Shown here: piece by piece, positions 52,801-60,151 of the stretch
Layout: the number at the start of each line of letters is the position of its first letter
Numbering within the stretch: the stretch's first letter is position 1
Source of the DNA: Streptomyces gossypii
Lineage (GTDB): Bacteria > Actinomycetota > Actinomycetes > Streptomycetales > Streptomycetaceae
Reading direction: 5' to 3'
Length of the DNA: 64,000 nt
Assembly (NCBI RefSeq): GCF_025165795.1
Contig: NZ_JAJAGO010000003.1
Span: 248,001 to 312,000 of the forward strand
The notes under the pieces: model-generated
Seen by the model: only the letters and a program-made list of their open reading frames with translations
The model's database searches: none
What the model was told of the DNA's origin: nothing
Made by a program: the position numbers and the translations under genes

Positions 52801-53150
52801 CCAGGGACGCCGCCTGGGACCGTCTCGCGCTTCTACTACGTACCGCTCCCCAGTTCACGGCAATGCACAAATCCCTCCAGGAGGAAATCGTCGCTGGCAT
52901 GATTGTCGACCTCATCCAGCTTGCTGGCCGCGCCCGCCGCGGCGGCACCGAAGCCGTTCTGCACATGGTCGACTACGCCTTCCACGAGGACACCTGGAGT
53001 GCCGACCTGGAAACCGTCCTCAAGCGCATCCACTCCCAATGGACACCGCAGGTACGGCAGCGCATGAACGACCTGTACGGGGAGGCACTCAACGCCTTCC
53101 TCTCCTACGCCGGCATCGAACCCCACGACACCGGCCTCCAGGGCAACTGA
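49821..53150 (+). CDS. DinG/XPD-type superfamily 2 helicase of pPIWI-RE system
   Basis: A 1109-residue helicase. Walker A is NAPTGTGKSVLV near residue 262; motif II is VAIDEVDQFQS near 459; motif VI is LIQLAGRARRGG near 1032. Between motifs I and II are four or more Cys (CAQRTF, EPCLSL, ACPWIPTCGKF), the pattern of the 4Fe-4S domain in XPD/DinG helicases, followed by NVVIMNHYVF. The start overlaps the REase stop by ATGA. In predicted pPIWI-RE systems the helicase probably unwinds or translocates on nucleic acid for the PIWI and REase proteins. Confidence 0.85.
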   Translation: MSDVPIAETAVYTALALAAHYFPKSVDGDSRTAAPFAEAASLVSGKYRAWDRWKELPHDERQRIAMVCSIAPGELADVRTFSVAARTLLSPLTVDGTSSVPVMGPFELVGTDPFTADSAFPRLGGDPLGYVDRMTSRFRRPSARPKPPEFAGPGTWLTREIFVKNVGQVHGRLQIPTYPQFTEALGHDSLPSVSTVPYQADLRIPTPELLRLAEEIDLRFPEGKRYLHSTLRQLFKVLKTSDTVSPEEALSLTAGGMEIFNAPTGTGKSVLVRVMAAWFAANDLRIAIVLPDIKACLAMTWNVREDLDHLHRSGIIEQKRTCAHLMSSSGMHDRALKLASLINESVDAPGEWGERAERDVDPLAYGCAQRTFLESTGDYPPGREPCLSLHRQGVGSAACPWIPTCGKFTPVYEAATANVVIMNHYVFMQGHLKIGINLDGRPVRSMTAAEFALRTCHAVAIDEVDQFQSRAVDKCASEIVLHSRRHWSAAPQEMDTDAKRLRIDDEHSLLPAVSHVRLMAEFLLLSICKNALSLHATEDDRAQARIPDQTSTRWHLARGRDRTLLRLLWPETAAEDRADIPVDYFQRLNALMPARYQRLDPLSGQPSLLEPDWHEVRSELGALVAPRGEHLLDAVKLELHRLLADAVKDPHQRTQAINLLVTRTAMIELDEALSALQEKAHDYRSSGLRSAQRISNDLQSGAVASVLPLGMLGRAITGYRVTGLDDKEKNAALVAQTIAGDPHTFTAELGGIVSLILAGVERPVIGLSATAYFPQAVREHLHAPVRWWMTDAQAKSIRARKHRIDYGEGHPLFGDPIKVSGTHPSRKKDALIELGSNLYDQYIHRELERTAVKDPDRAHVLVVANSYEQCAWLARGIARAGRYDGGLCLAVRAEDLHSPNPELPRENVAVRLTAEEFEDFPRHGKILVVPLSLIARGLNIVKGTRSAVRSVYLCVRPLALLNDPAEMYGSINAAGLRALSTGGSPLPSQALAEARDAAWDRLALLLRTAPQFTAMHKSLQEEIVAGMIVDLIQLAGRARRGGTEAVLHMVDYAFHEDTWSADLETVLKRIHSQWTPQVRQRMNDLYGEALNAFLSYAGIEPHDTGLQGN

Positions 53151-53174
53151 GCGAGCAGAGACGGAAGAGGACAC

Positions 53175-56024
53175 GTGACCCAGCAGGACCGTGAACCCGG
53201 CAAGTACCTGAACACCCTCGCCTTCCGCTGCACCCCGGAACTGGTCGGCGACGCCGCAGTCCACGTGCGCCACTTCGACGAGGCGACCTGGAAGCTCTGG
53301 GACGACTTCGACAGGCTCTGCAAGAAGAAGTTCAGGAACGACGCGGCCCAGGCCCCCTACTCCATCGCCACCACCGTCCTCAACATGACCAGTGGCGGCT
53401 ACGTCTACTTCGAACCCGACCGCCGCGCCCCGTTCCTCGCCTCCCTCCAACCCCTCGACGACAAGCTGCTCCGCCGTGTGTTCACCCTCGCCTATCACCT
53501 CGCCCTGGGCCAGGACGTCAGCACCATCGACCTCACCGCTCCTCCCGAGCTCGCCAAGCGGTTCGCTGGCACCCCCGAACACACGTACTCGCTAGCCGCG
53601 TACCTCCAGACCACGAAGAACACTCAGCCCACGGCCCCCAACTGGCTTTACCGCACAGTTGCCTGGCAGCTCTCCCAACAGCTCGCCACCGAGCCTTGGG
53701 CCATCTCCGACAGCCGGACCGTCAAGCTGCGGCCCGACACCACCGGCGGCCTGGTCGCCTTCGACGACCCCTGGACGAACGAGCAGGGCGGTCGCTACGC
53801 CCTCTCCCGAACGGCCCTCAACCTGAAGACGCTGCCCAACGTCGCGAACCCCGTACTGCTGCTGACATCACGGGTAACCCGGATCTCCTCCTCCCTGGTC
53901 TTCTCCAACACCGCCCTCGCTGAGCAGCCCGGCGAGAACCACCCGCTCCTTGAGGTCACCCTCAACGGCCGCGGCGGTGCTCGCACGATCAACCGCCTTG
54001 CGCTGCAGGCCCTTGGCCGCCTGGAGATGGACTACTCAGTCCTGCGCGCTATCGATGAGCGGTCGCAGGCGGAGCAGAAGCTGCTCGCCGAGGCGGCAAA
54101 GGCAAAAGCGGAGGGAAAGGAGCCGCCCCGCTTCCCCAGCGAGCCCCCCGGCCAGGTGTGGCCCATCCTGCCGAAGAATTTCTCCTTCCCCGTCGGCACC
54201 GGTCCCGGCATGCAGCACCTGCGGCTCCTGCACCAGCACTTCACCACGGTCTTCGACACCGATGCCGTGCCGCTGGAGGCACGTGAGGTACGGATGAGCC
54301 TGCCGCACCGGCCGACGGACCCCGAGAACATCTCGAAGACGGAATACCTCCGCCGCAAGGCTGAGCGCGAGGCACATCCGGAGCCGAAGACACTGGGTCC
54401 GATCCGCAAGCGCGGCACCCTCTTCCCCACGCCGGAAGCCATCTTCGCCTCAGTCGAGGCCGCAGGCTTCAAGAAACTGCGCATCGTCTGCCTCTGGTAC
54501 CAGGACGACACCCGGCTCCGGATGCTTGACACCTTCTGCAAGAGCTTCGACCTCAACCCCGAAGGGCTCGATCGGGGGAACGGTCAGGAACTCCGGCTGC
54601 ACGGCGACCAGATCGTCGCGGAGTTCCACCGCGCCCCCGACTTCCTCAAGCCTGGCCCCTCCGGCGGACGCAGGGACGCACTGGCAGCCACCGGTGCACC
54701 GATCCGCTCCCAGAACGGGGTGCTTGTCGCGGCATGGTGTGAGACCGAGATTCCCACGTCGGCCGTGGCTGAGGAGTATGCGGGGATCAGTTTGGACGAT
54801 CTCGACGCCAAGCCGCAGACCAGGAACATCTTCGGAGACCTCGGCGTCCCCAGCCAGTACCTCCGCGGCCAAGACGAGAAGGGTGTCGTCTTCAAGCCCA
54901 AGGCCAAGGATCACCCAGCAGAGATGGCCCTTCTCGACCTCTACCGGTCACTCGGCATCGTCGACGACCGCATTGCGCATGCCCTACGGCCGGAGAAAGC
55001 GGGTTACCCGGTCGACCGCATCGCACACGTCGGCATCCACGTACGGCAGCAGAACCGGCGCAAGGGGGAGTTCGGCCAGCCCAAGGTCGTCATCACTGCG
55101 TCCGCTCTCGTGCCTCCGCAAGCCACCGGTGGCACCTGGACCATGCTCGGGTGGAGCTCTACCCGGCCCGAGTGGCAGCCTTACCACTTCGCCCAGCCGG
55201 CCTTCCACGCCAGCGCCTACCCGGAGGGAACGGGCGACAAGAAGACGTACCGGCAGCGCTGGGACGACGCGGCCGAGACCGTCGAACGCGCCCTCGCTGA
55301 CCTTGCCGACGAACTCGACGGCACTCCGTACGTGGTCACCGTGGACGAGTTGGCCTCCCGACGGATGTGGGACGGGCTGCAGAACATGCGACAGGGAGGC
55401 TCGCCAGGTGACGGCAACAGCCGCTACTGGCTCCCCGGCACCACGCTGGACCGCGATGACAGGCCGCAGGCCGTCATCCGCATCAACATCGAAAGCGAAG
55501 AAGTACCGCAGCCGGTGAGCACCACCCGTTTTGTCAAGGTCAAGGACAGCGAGCCGGTGGAGCAGGACACGGCGACCACGCTCTACCAGGTCACCACGGA
55601 CTTCGGCGCACCTGCATGGATCCTCTGCAACGTTCCGCGAGCCTTCGACGGGGACGGGGCGGGCCGGCTGGGCTCGAAGTACACGCGTTGGGATGCCAAG
55701 GCATCCGTCTTCTCCGACAAGAAGGAGGAGCGCCGTAAGGGAGAGATGCCGCAGAACTGGTACTCCATGACGGCCAGCGAAATCTATCCGCTCGCCTGCG
55801 CTGCTGGAGTGTCCGAGGAAGCCCTCGCCATCACCACGGCGAAGCTCTGCCACCAGAGTCAGTTCTGGGACGGCCGCTCCCGTTTCCCTGTCCCTCTGCA
55901 CGCCGCGAAGCAGATGGACCTTGACCACCCGCAGTATCGACGCACGGCCGCGCCTGAGGAGAAGCTGAGCCTGGAACTCGGTATCGAGGACGTTACTGCT
56001 GAGGGAACCGAGGAGCAGAAGTAA
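53175..56024 (+). CDS. pPIWI-RE protein (prokaryotic Argonaute-like, RE family)
   Basis: A 949-residue protein whose N-terminal region (LAFRCTPELVGDAAVHVRHF), MID-like centre (LRIVCLWYQDDTRLRMLDTF) and C-terminal RNase H-like region fit the pPIWI-RE family. Near residues 615-640 is HVGIHVRQQNRRKGEFG with the Arg and Glu that give the family its name, and the end has WYSMTASEIYPLACAAG and FPVPLHAAKQMDLD, like the PIWI C-terminal strand and helix. The family is predicted to bind guide nucleic acids, possibly RNA-DNA hybrids. The GTG start at 53175 has GAAGAGG upstream and lies 24 bases after the helicase, confirming an operon. Confidence 0.82.
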   Translation: MTQQDREPGKYLNTLAFRCTPELVGDAAVHVRHFDEATWKLWDDFDRLCKKKFRNDAAQAPYSIATTVLNMTSGGYVYFEPDRRAPFLASLQPLDDKLLRRVFTLAYHLALGQDVSTIDLTAPPELAKRFAGTPEHTYSLAAYLQTTKNTQPTAPNWLYRTVAWQLSQQLATEPWAISDSRTVKLRPDTTGGLVAFDDPWTNEQGGRYALSRTALNLKTLPNVANPVLLLTSRVTRISSSLVFSNTALAEQPGENHPLLEVTLNGRGGARTINRLALQALGRLEMDYSVLRAIDERSQAEQKLLAEAAKAKAEGKEPPRFPSEPPGQVWPILPKNFSFPVGTGPGMQHLRLLHQHFTTVFDTDAVPLEAREVRMSLPHRPTDPENISKTEYLRRKAEREAHPEPKTLGPIRKRGTLFPTPEAIFASVEAAGFKKLRIVCLWYQDDTRLRMLDTFCKSFDLNPEGLDRGNGQELRLHGDQIVAEFHRAPDFLKPGPSGGRRDALAATGAPIRSQNGVLVAAWCETEIPTSAVAEEYAGISLDDLDAKPQTRNIFGDLGVPSQYLRGQDEKGVVFKPKAKDHPAEMALLDLYRSLGIVDDRIAHALRPEKAGYPVDRIAHVGIHVRQQNRRKGEFGQPKVVITASALVPPQATGGTWTMLGWSSTRPEWQPYHFAQPAFHASAYPEGTGDKKTYRQRWDDAAETVERALADLADELDGTPYVVTVDELASRRMWDGLQNMRQGGSPGDGNSRYWLPGTTLDRDDRPQAVIRINIESEEVPQPVSTTRFVKVKDSEPVEQDTATTLYQVTTDFGAPAWILCNVPRAFDGDGAGRLGSKYTRWDAKASVFSDKKEERRKGEMPQNWYSMTASEIYPLACAAGVSEEALAITTAKLCHQSQFWDGRSRFPVPLHAAKQMDLDHPQYRRTAAPEEKLSLELGIEDVTAEGTEEQK

Positions 56025-56054
56025 TAGGGCTTGCAGGGGGGCGACTTTACCGAG

Positions 56055-56080
56055 TTCCGCAATACCGCCCTCCTGCGGAA
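56055..56080 (+). terminator. Hairpin after pPIWI-RE gene
   Basis: Stem TTCCGCA / TGCGGAA around 12 bases, 31 bases after the stop of the pPIWI-RE gene. Modest stem; likely the operon terminator. Confidence 0.45.
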
Positions 56081-56158
56081 CCGTCCCGGCGTACCTGTAC
56101 TACTTCTCCGGCCTTCACCTATGTGGTGCCCGTGATCTGGATCCGCAGCCTCAACCAG

Positions 56159-56246
56159 CATGCCGGAGACGCCGCCTCACACGTACTCCCGGAGATGACC
56201 CTCGACCAGCTCGACGACGACGTCTCCACGCTCGCCCGCACCTACG
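56159..56246 (+). repeat. 88-bp direct repeat, copy 2, abutting IS3 element
   Basis: Identical to 37305-37392 inside the TPR regulator gene. It ends two bases before the left terminal repeat of the IS3 element. No more of the regulator gene is present here. Confidence 0.9.
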
Positions 56247-56291
56247 TGTGAGGGGCCTCGTGTTTCCCGGACAGGATTCTGACCGTTTACT

Positions 56292-57155
56292 TCACGCGGC
56301 GATTCGCAACTTCTCGTACTCGGCGTGGACTTCGCGCGGAGGACGGTAACCCACCGCCGAGTGGAGGCGTTTGCGATTGTACCAGAATTCGATGTAGCGA
56401 GTGATGTCCTGCCGGGCGGCCTCGTGGGTCAGGTAAGTCACCCTTGATACGCGCTCGTTCTTCATGGCACCGAAGAATGATTCGGCCATAGCGTTGTCGA
56501 AACAGATTCCGGTGCGGCCGGCAGATCTGCGGAGGCCGAAGCGGTCCAGCGTCCTGCCGAATTCGGCTGACATGTAGTTACTTCCGCGATCCGAGTGAAA
56601 TATCGCGTCGGCCGAGAGGTTCCTATTCCGTGCCGCGTTGCGGATCGCCCTGGATATCAGTGGGGTTTGGTCGTGGTCGTCCATCGCGTAACCGATGACT
56701 TCCTCCGTGCAGCAGTCGATGGCCGTTGCGAGGTACAGCCAGCCTTCCCCGGTCGCGATATAGGTAATGTCACCGACGAGCTTCTCGCCGGGCGCATCCG
56801 CGGTGAAGTCGCGGCCGACGAGGTGCGGCACCTGGCTGGCTGCAGCCTGGGTGAGGTTGAACCTCTTCGGCCGTGGCAGGCAGGGCACCAGGCCCAGTTC
56901 GCGCATGAGGCGGCGGACGAGCTCCACGCCCGCGGCGACGCCCCAGCGGTGCAGCCGGGCCTGGATGCGCCGGTGTCCGTAGGTGCTGTCGGACATGTCG
57001 AAGGCTTTCTCGATGAGCAATTTCAGTTCTTCGCGCCGCTGAGCTGTCGCGGATTCCGGGCGGGATCGCCAGTCGTAGTAGCCGGATCTGGAGACGCCGA
57101 TTCGGCCGCACATGAACTCGACGCTGTATGCGTACTTCTCGGTGTCGAGCCGCAT
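56292..57155 (-). CDS. IS3-family transposase OrfB (DDE catalytic part)
   Basis: A 287-residue integrase-core transposase. The DDE residues appear in order: VGDITYIATGEGWLYLAT (first Asp), IFHSDRGSNYMSAEFGR (second Asp) and FDNAMAESFFGAMKNER (Glu). An HTH_21 region (YGHRRIQARLHRWGVAAG) precedes. In IS3 elements the active enzyme is OrfAB, made by a -1 shift at an A-run; the frame here stays open upstream of the ATG through KYEFIDEM into the slip region, as expected. Confidence 0.93.
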   Translation of the reverse strand: MRLDTEKYAYSVEFMCGRIGVSRSGYYDWRSRPESATAQRREELKLLIEKAFDMSDSTYGHRRIQARLHRWGVAAGVELVRRLMRELGLVPCLPRPKRFNLTQAAASQVPHLVGRDFTADAPGEKLVGDITYIATGEGWLYLATAIDCCTEEVIGYAMDDHDQTPLISRAIRNAARNRNLSADAIFHSDRGSNYMSAEFGRTLDRFGLRRSAGRTGICFDNAMAESFFGAMKNERVSRVTYLTHEAARQDITRYIEFWYNRKRLHSAVGYRPPREVHAEYEKLRIAA

Positions 57156-57181
57156 CTCGTCGATGAACTCGTACTTGCTTA

Positions 57182-57471
57182 CTACCGGGGATCCTTCGCG
57201 AAGTACGCTGCAGATTTTTTCAGGAAGGTGACTTTCATCTCCAGCTCGCGGTTACGTCGTTCGAGTTCCTTAGGCGCGCCCGCTCGTTCACCGTCAGTTC
57301 CGCATCAGGGGCCGGTTCCTGCTGCTTCTGGTACTTCTTCACCCAGCCGCGTAGCGTCTCCGAGTTCAGCTCAAGTTCCCGGGCGACTTCGGAGATCGTC
57401 TTGCTTGACCTCAACGCGATCTGGACGGCTTCCTCGCGGAATTCTGGCGAGTACTTACTGGGTGGCGCCAC
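57182..57471 (-). pseudogene. IS3-family OrfA, frameshifted
   Basis: The N-terminal HTH is intact (YSPEFREEAVQIALRSSKTI, SEVARELELNSETLRGWVKK). After NERAR a one-base deletion near 57272 breaks the frame; the next frame continues with KELERRNRELEMKVTFLKKS, the leucine zipper, to AYFAKDPR. OrfA cannot be made complete, so the element is probably immobile on its own. Confidence 0.82.
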
Positions 57472-57697
57472 TTCTCCCTCGTTTCCTTGTTCAGGACAAC
57501 CCTATTGGGTGCCTGTCCGGAAAATTCGTGGCCCCTCAGACCGGGCGTGGACGCGCGTCGAGACGCCAGTTACGCAGCAGGAGATCAAGCGCCCAGGGCG
57601 ATATCTGCACTCGGTCTGGGTCAGTCAGGTCCTTATGGACTGACGCATTGCGGCTGGGACTCTGTCTTGTTCGCTCGCAGTGTCGGCCTGCTGGTCT

Positions 57698-59923
57698 TCA
57701 CAACAGACCGGCACCCGCCAGGGCTGTAGGCACGGTGGGTGAGGGGTCCTTGAAGACATGCCCGTGTTCGAGGCATTTCAGGAACACGGTGCCCTTGGGG
57801 ACGCGATCGACATGGAACGTGGACCACGCTCGGCAGGTCGGACAGTCCTGCCCAATCAGGAACGGACGCAGCAGGTGCAGCCTGTGACCAGAGTCGCGCA
57901 GGTACAAGCTGCCCTTTTCCAGGTCGTTGCTGGGCACGATCATGGATCGGGTCGGCACTACCGGATGGTCTCCCATAAGTTCGCGGTAGCGCACTACGGC
58001 GGTCTTCTCCAAGGAGTCCCAGCCCACGTCGGTGACATGCAGGAGCGGTGAGTCGGCGAGGAAGCGGGCCCTTTCGATCAGCGTGGTCAAGTCCGCGAAG
58101 GCTGACTGGAGGGCGGCCGGCAGATCGATCGTGTCCACGTGTCGCAAGTGGGCTTGGTCGTTGCGGCGGTCGTATAGGCGCTGACGGGCGTCAGTGGCGT
58201 CTTGGCCGGCGAGCAGGCCGCGGATGTCCTGGAGCGGATGTTCAGCGGGCAGACCACGTAGCTGGCGACTGGTGGCAGCCTCATCCAGAACCGCGACCCA
58301 GTCGCCAAAACCGGGTCCGCTGCGACCACCAGAGAGCTTCTCCCTGATCGCCGCCACTGCGCCGAAGCTGATGCCCTCAACTCGTCCGAGTGCGAGGGCG
58401 ACCTGGGCGACGTAACAGAGCAAGACCTCGGCTGTGTCCAGTACGGCCCCGTAAGCGGCCCGTAGATCACCGGCGCTCCTCCGGGCGTCGGTTTCACGCC
58501 ACCGGGAGGCGATCGGATAGGGGAAACGTGTGCGCACGGTGTGGCCCAACTGGTCGAGCAGCGATGCCGCCTCTACGCGCAGCCGTAGAGAGCGGCCTCG
58601 GTCGATGATCTCCGAGCGTGCCTGGGCCGGGGAACGGTGCGTGAACACCGACTCCAGCAGCGCATCCGCGTCCTTCTGCCATTTTTCGAGTTGCAACCGG
58701 GCCGCTTCGAGGTCGTTGACTGCTTGTCCCAGGGCCTCATCGGGCTGGGGTACGGGAAGTGCCAGCAGATTCCTGACCGTGAGGTGAATTCCTGACCTTC
58801 CGGCTAGCGTCCGGGCCAGCGGGGTCCGCAAGAACATCACGGCGAACCGTATGCGCTGCTGCTCGATGTCGTTCCTGGGCCGCAGCACGACCGTCGTGTT
58901 GGACGCGGCGGCTGGCAGGTCCTGCTCGGTAATCTGGGCTACGACTAGGCCGTGCGGATCACCGAGGTCGTAGATCTCGCGGATCACTAAGTCACCAGGC
59001 GCAAGCAGGTGTTCGCGCTGCGCCCGAACCCATCGGGCGCCGTCGGTGGGAGGCGCGACGGTGCCATCGCGCTGCACGTCACGTCCCCCCAATAGCCGGA
59101 CCGTGCCGGGTTCCGCTTCGTCGCTGATCAGCTCTGCGTGGACTGCTAAATGGATCCGCGGAACTGTGTCGGACAAGTCACTCAAAGCGCTTATGCTGCC
59201 AAAGCTTGCCAGGTCTGCGCGCTGCCTGATGACCACAGGGTCGTGGCGCTGGAAGCCTAGGCTCTCTTTCGGCGGGGGCAGCTCACGGATGACGTATCCG
59301 TACTGGGTACGTCCCCCTCCACGCGTTAGCAAAGCCTCGAAGTCCTTCACGACGGCGGATTCGTCCTTGCCACGCGGCGTCTGGAAGATCTTGAGGGGAG
59401 GCCGGTGGGCAGCCTTGGCGCGCAGGAATGCGGTGGCTACCTGATAGCTGGGGTGGACCCCATTGATCAGTCCGGTGCTGTACAGGAGGAGGAGCGTGTC
59501 CCACCGTCCGCTCAGGTCGTGCCTGAGGTCACCCGCTAGAGGGTTGTCCGAAGCCCAGAGCTCCGCGGGAGTCATGACCGCCATCACGCTGTCGCTGCCC
59601 GTAGGAGCACAGGCGCGCAATGTATTCGCGTATGGGTGGATTTGACGTCGTCGGCTTGCGCTAGCTGGCGTTGCGTCCCGCCGACCCACCCATGGTGGCA
59701 AGAGAAAGATGGGGCCCGACATCAGCAGAGCGCCGGCCTTGGTGCTCAGGGATTCCTCCGATGGTTCCCGGACCACCGGCCACGGTGCGGGAGGTTCGGG
59801 AAGGTCCCTGCTGTCGCCTGTGTCGCTCGTCAGCACCGTTACTGGGCCCGACGACAGGTGCGCGAAACCCTTCGCGAGTAAGCGCTCAAGCAGTGGACTC
59901 TGCGATCTCTTCTTCGAGGTCAC
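57698..59923 (-). CDS. Large protein with HsdS-like, HEPN-like and zinc-knuckle regions
   Basis: A 741-residue protein; GTG at 59923 with AGAGGAGG upstream. The middle (LVIREIYDLGDPHGLVVAQI, TVVLRPRNDIEQQRIRFAVM, HLTVRNLLALPVPQPDEALG, then a coiled coil) has the order of a type I restriction specificity half-subunit. A helical domain follows with AEVLLCYVAQVALAL and the motif R-N-D-Q-A-H (near residue 588), which matches the HEPN RNase pattern R-x4-H. The end has CPTCRAWSTF ... KCLEHGH, like a zinc knuckle. No methyltransferase motif is present. I infer a defence or toxin function. It stands alone between the IS3 element and a broken gene. Confidence 0.55.
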   Translation of the reverse strand: MTSKKRSQSPLLERLLAKGFAHLSSGPVTVLTSDTGDSRDLPEPPAPWPVVREPSEESLSTKAGALLMSGPIFLLPPWVGRRDATPASASRRRQIHPYANTLRACAPTGSDSVMAVMTPAELWASDNPLAGDLRHDLSGRWDTLLLLYSTGLINGVHPSYQVATAFLRAKAAHRPPLKIFQTPRGKDESAVVKDFEALLTRGGGRTQYGYVIRELPPPKESLGFQRHDPVVIRQRADLASFGSISALSDLSDTVPRIHLAVHAELISDEAEPGTVRLLGGRDVQRDGTVAPPTDGARWVRAQREHLLAPGDLVIREIYDLGDPHGLVVAQITEQDLPAAASNTTVVLRPRNDIEQQRIRFAVMFLRTPLARTLAGRSGIHLTVRNLLALPVPQPDEALGQAVNDLEAARLQLEKWQKDADALLESVFTHRSPAQARSEIIDRGRSLRLRVEAASLLDQLGHTVRTRFPYPIASRWRETDARRSAGDLRAAYGAVLDTAEVLLCYVAQVALALGRVEGISFGAVAAIREKLSGGRSGPGFGDWVAVLDEAATSRQLRGLPAEHPLQDIRGLLAGQDATDARQRLYDRRNDQAHLRHVDTIDLPAALQSAFADLTTLIERARFLADSPLLHVTDVGWDSLEKTAVVRYRELMGDHPVVPTRSMIVPSNDLEKGSLYLRDSGHRLHLLRPFLIGQDCPTCRAWSTFHVDRVPKGTVFLKCLEHGHVFKDPSPTVPTALAGAGLL

Positions 59924-60151
59924 GTGTCCTCCTCTGACCATTTGTCGACCCTAAGCCCGTCCCTTCACGGCTGGAGGCAGGCCGCCCGCCGTCTGCTGCT
60001 TAAACGTACAGCGTGGTATGTCCTTCGTTCGGCTGACTCTGTGAGTCCTGCCGACGGCTTCTGCAAGCGACACACGTGGCACGACAGACGTGGGAGGTGT
60101 ATCGCCGGGTCTGTGCCAGGGGCCGGGGCGGCCTGGGGCGTGCGGCCGGTG

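Larger units (their letters stand above)
56249..57538 (-). mobile_element. IS3-family insertion sequence (1290 bp)
   Basis: Terminal inverted repeats of about 27 bp with 23 matches begin TGAGGGGCC at both ends (56249-56275 and 57512-57538) and share TCCGGACAGG or CCCGGACAGG. It encodes OrfA and OrfB on the minus strand with an A6 slip site (57215-57220) in between. No clear target duplication is seen at the edges. Confidence 0.85.
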
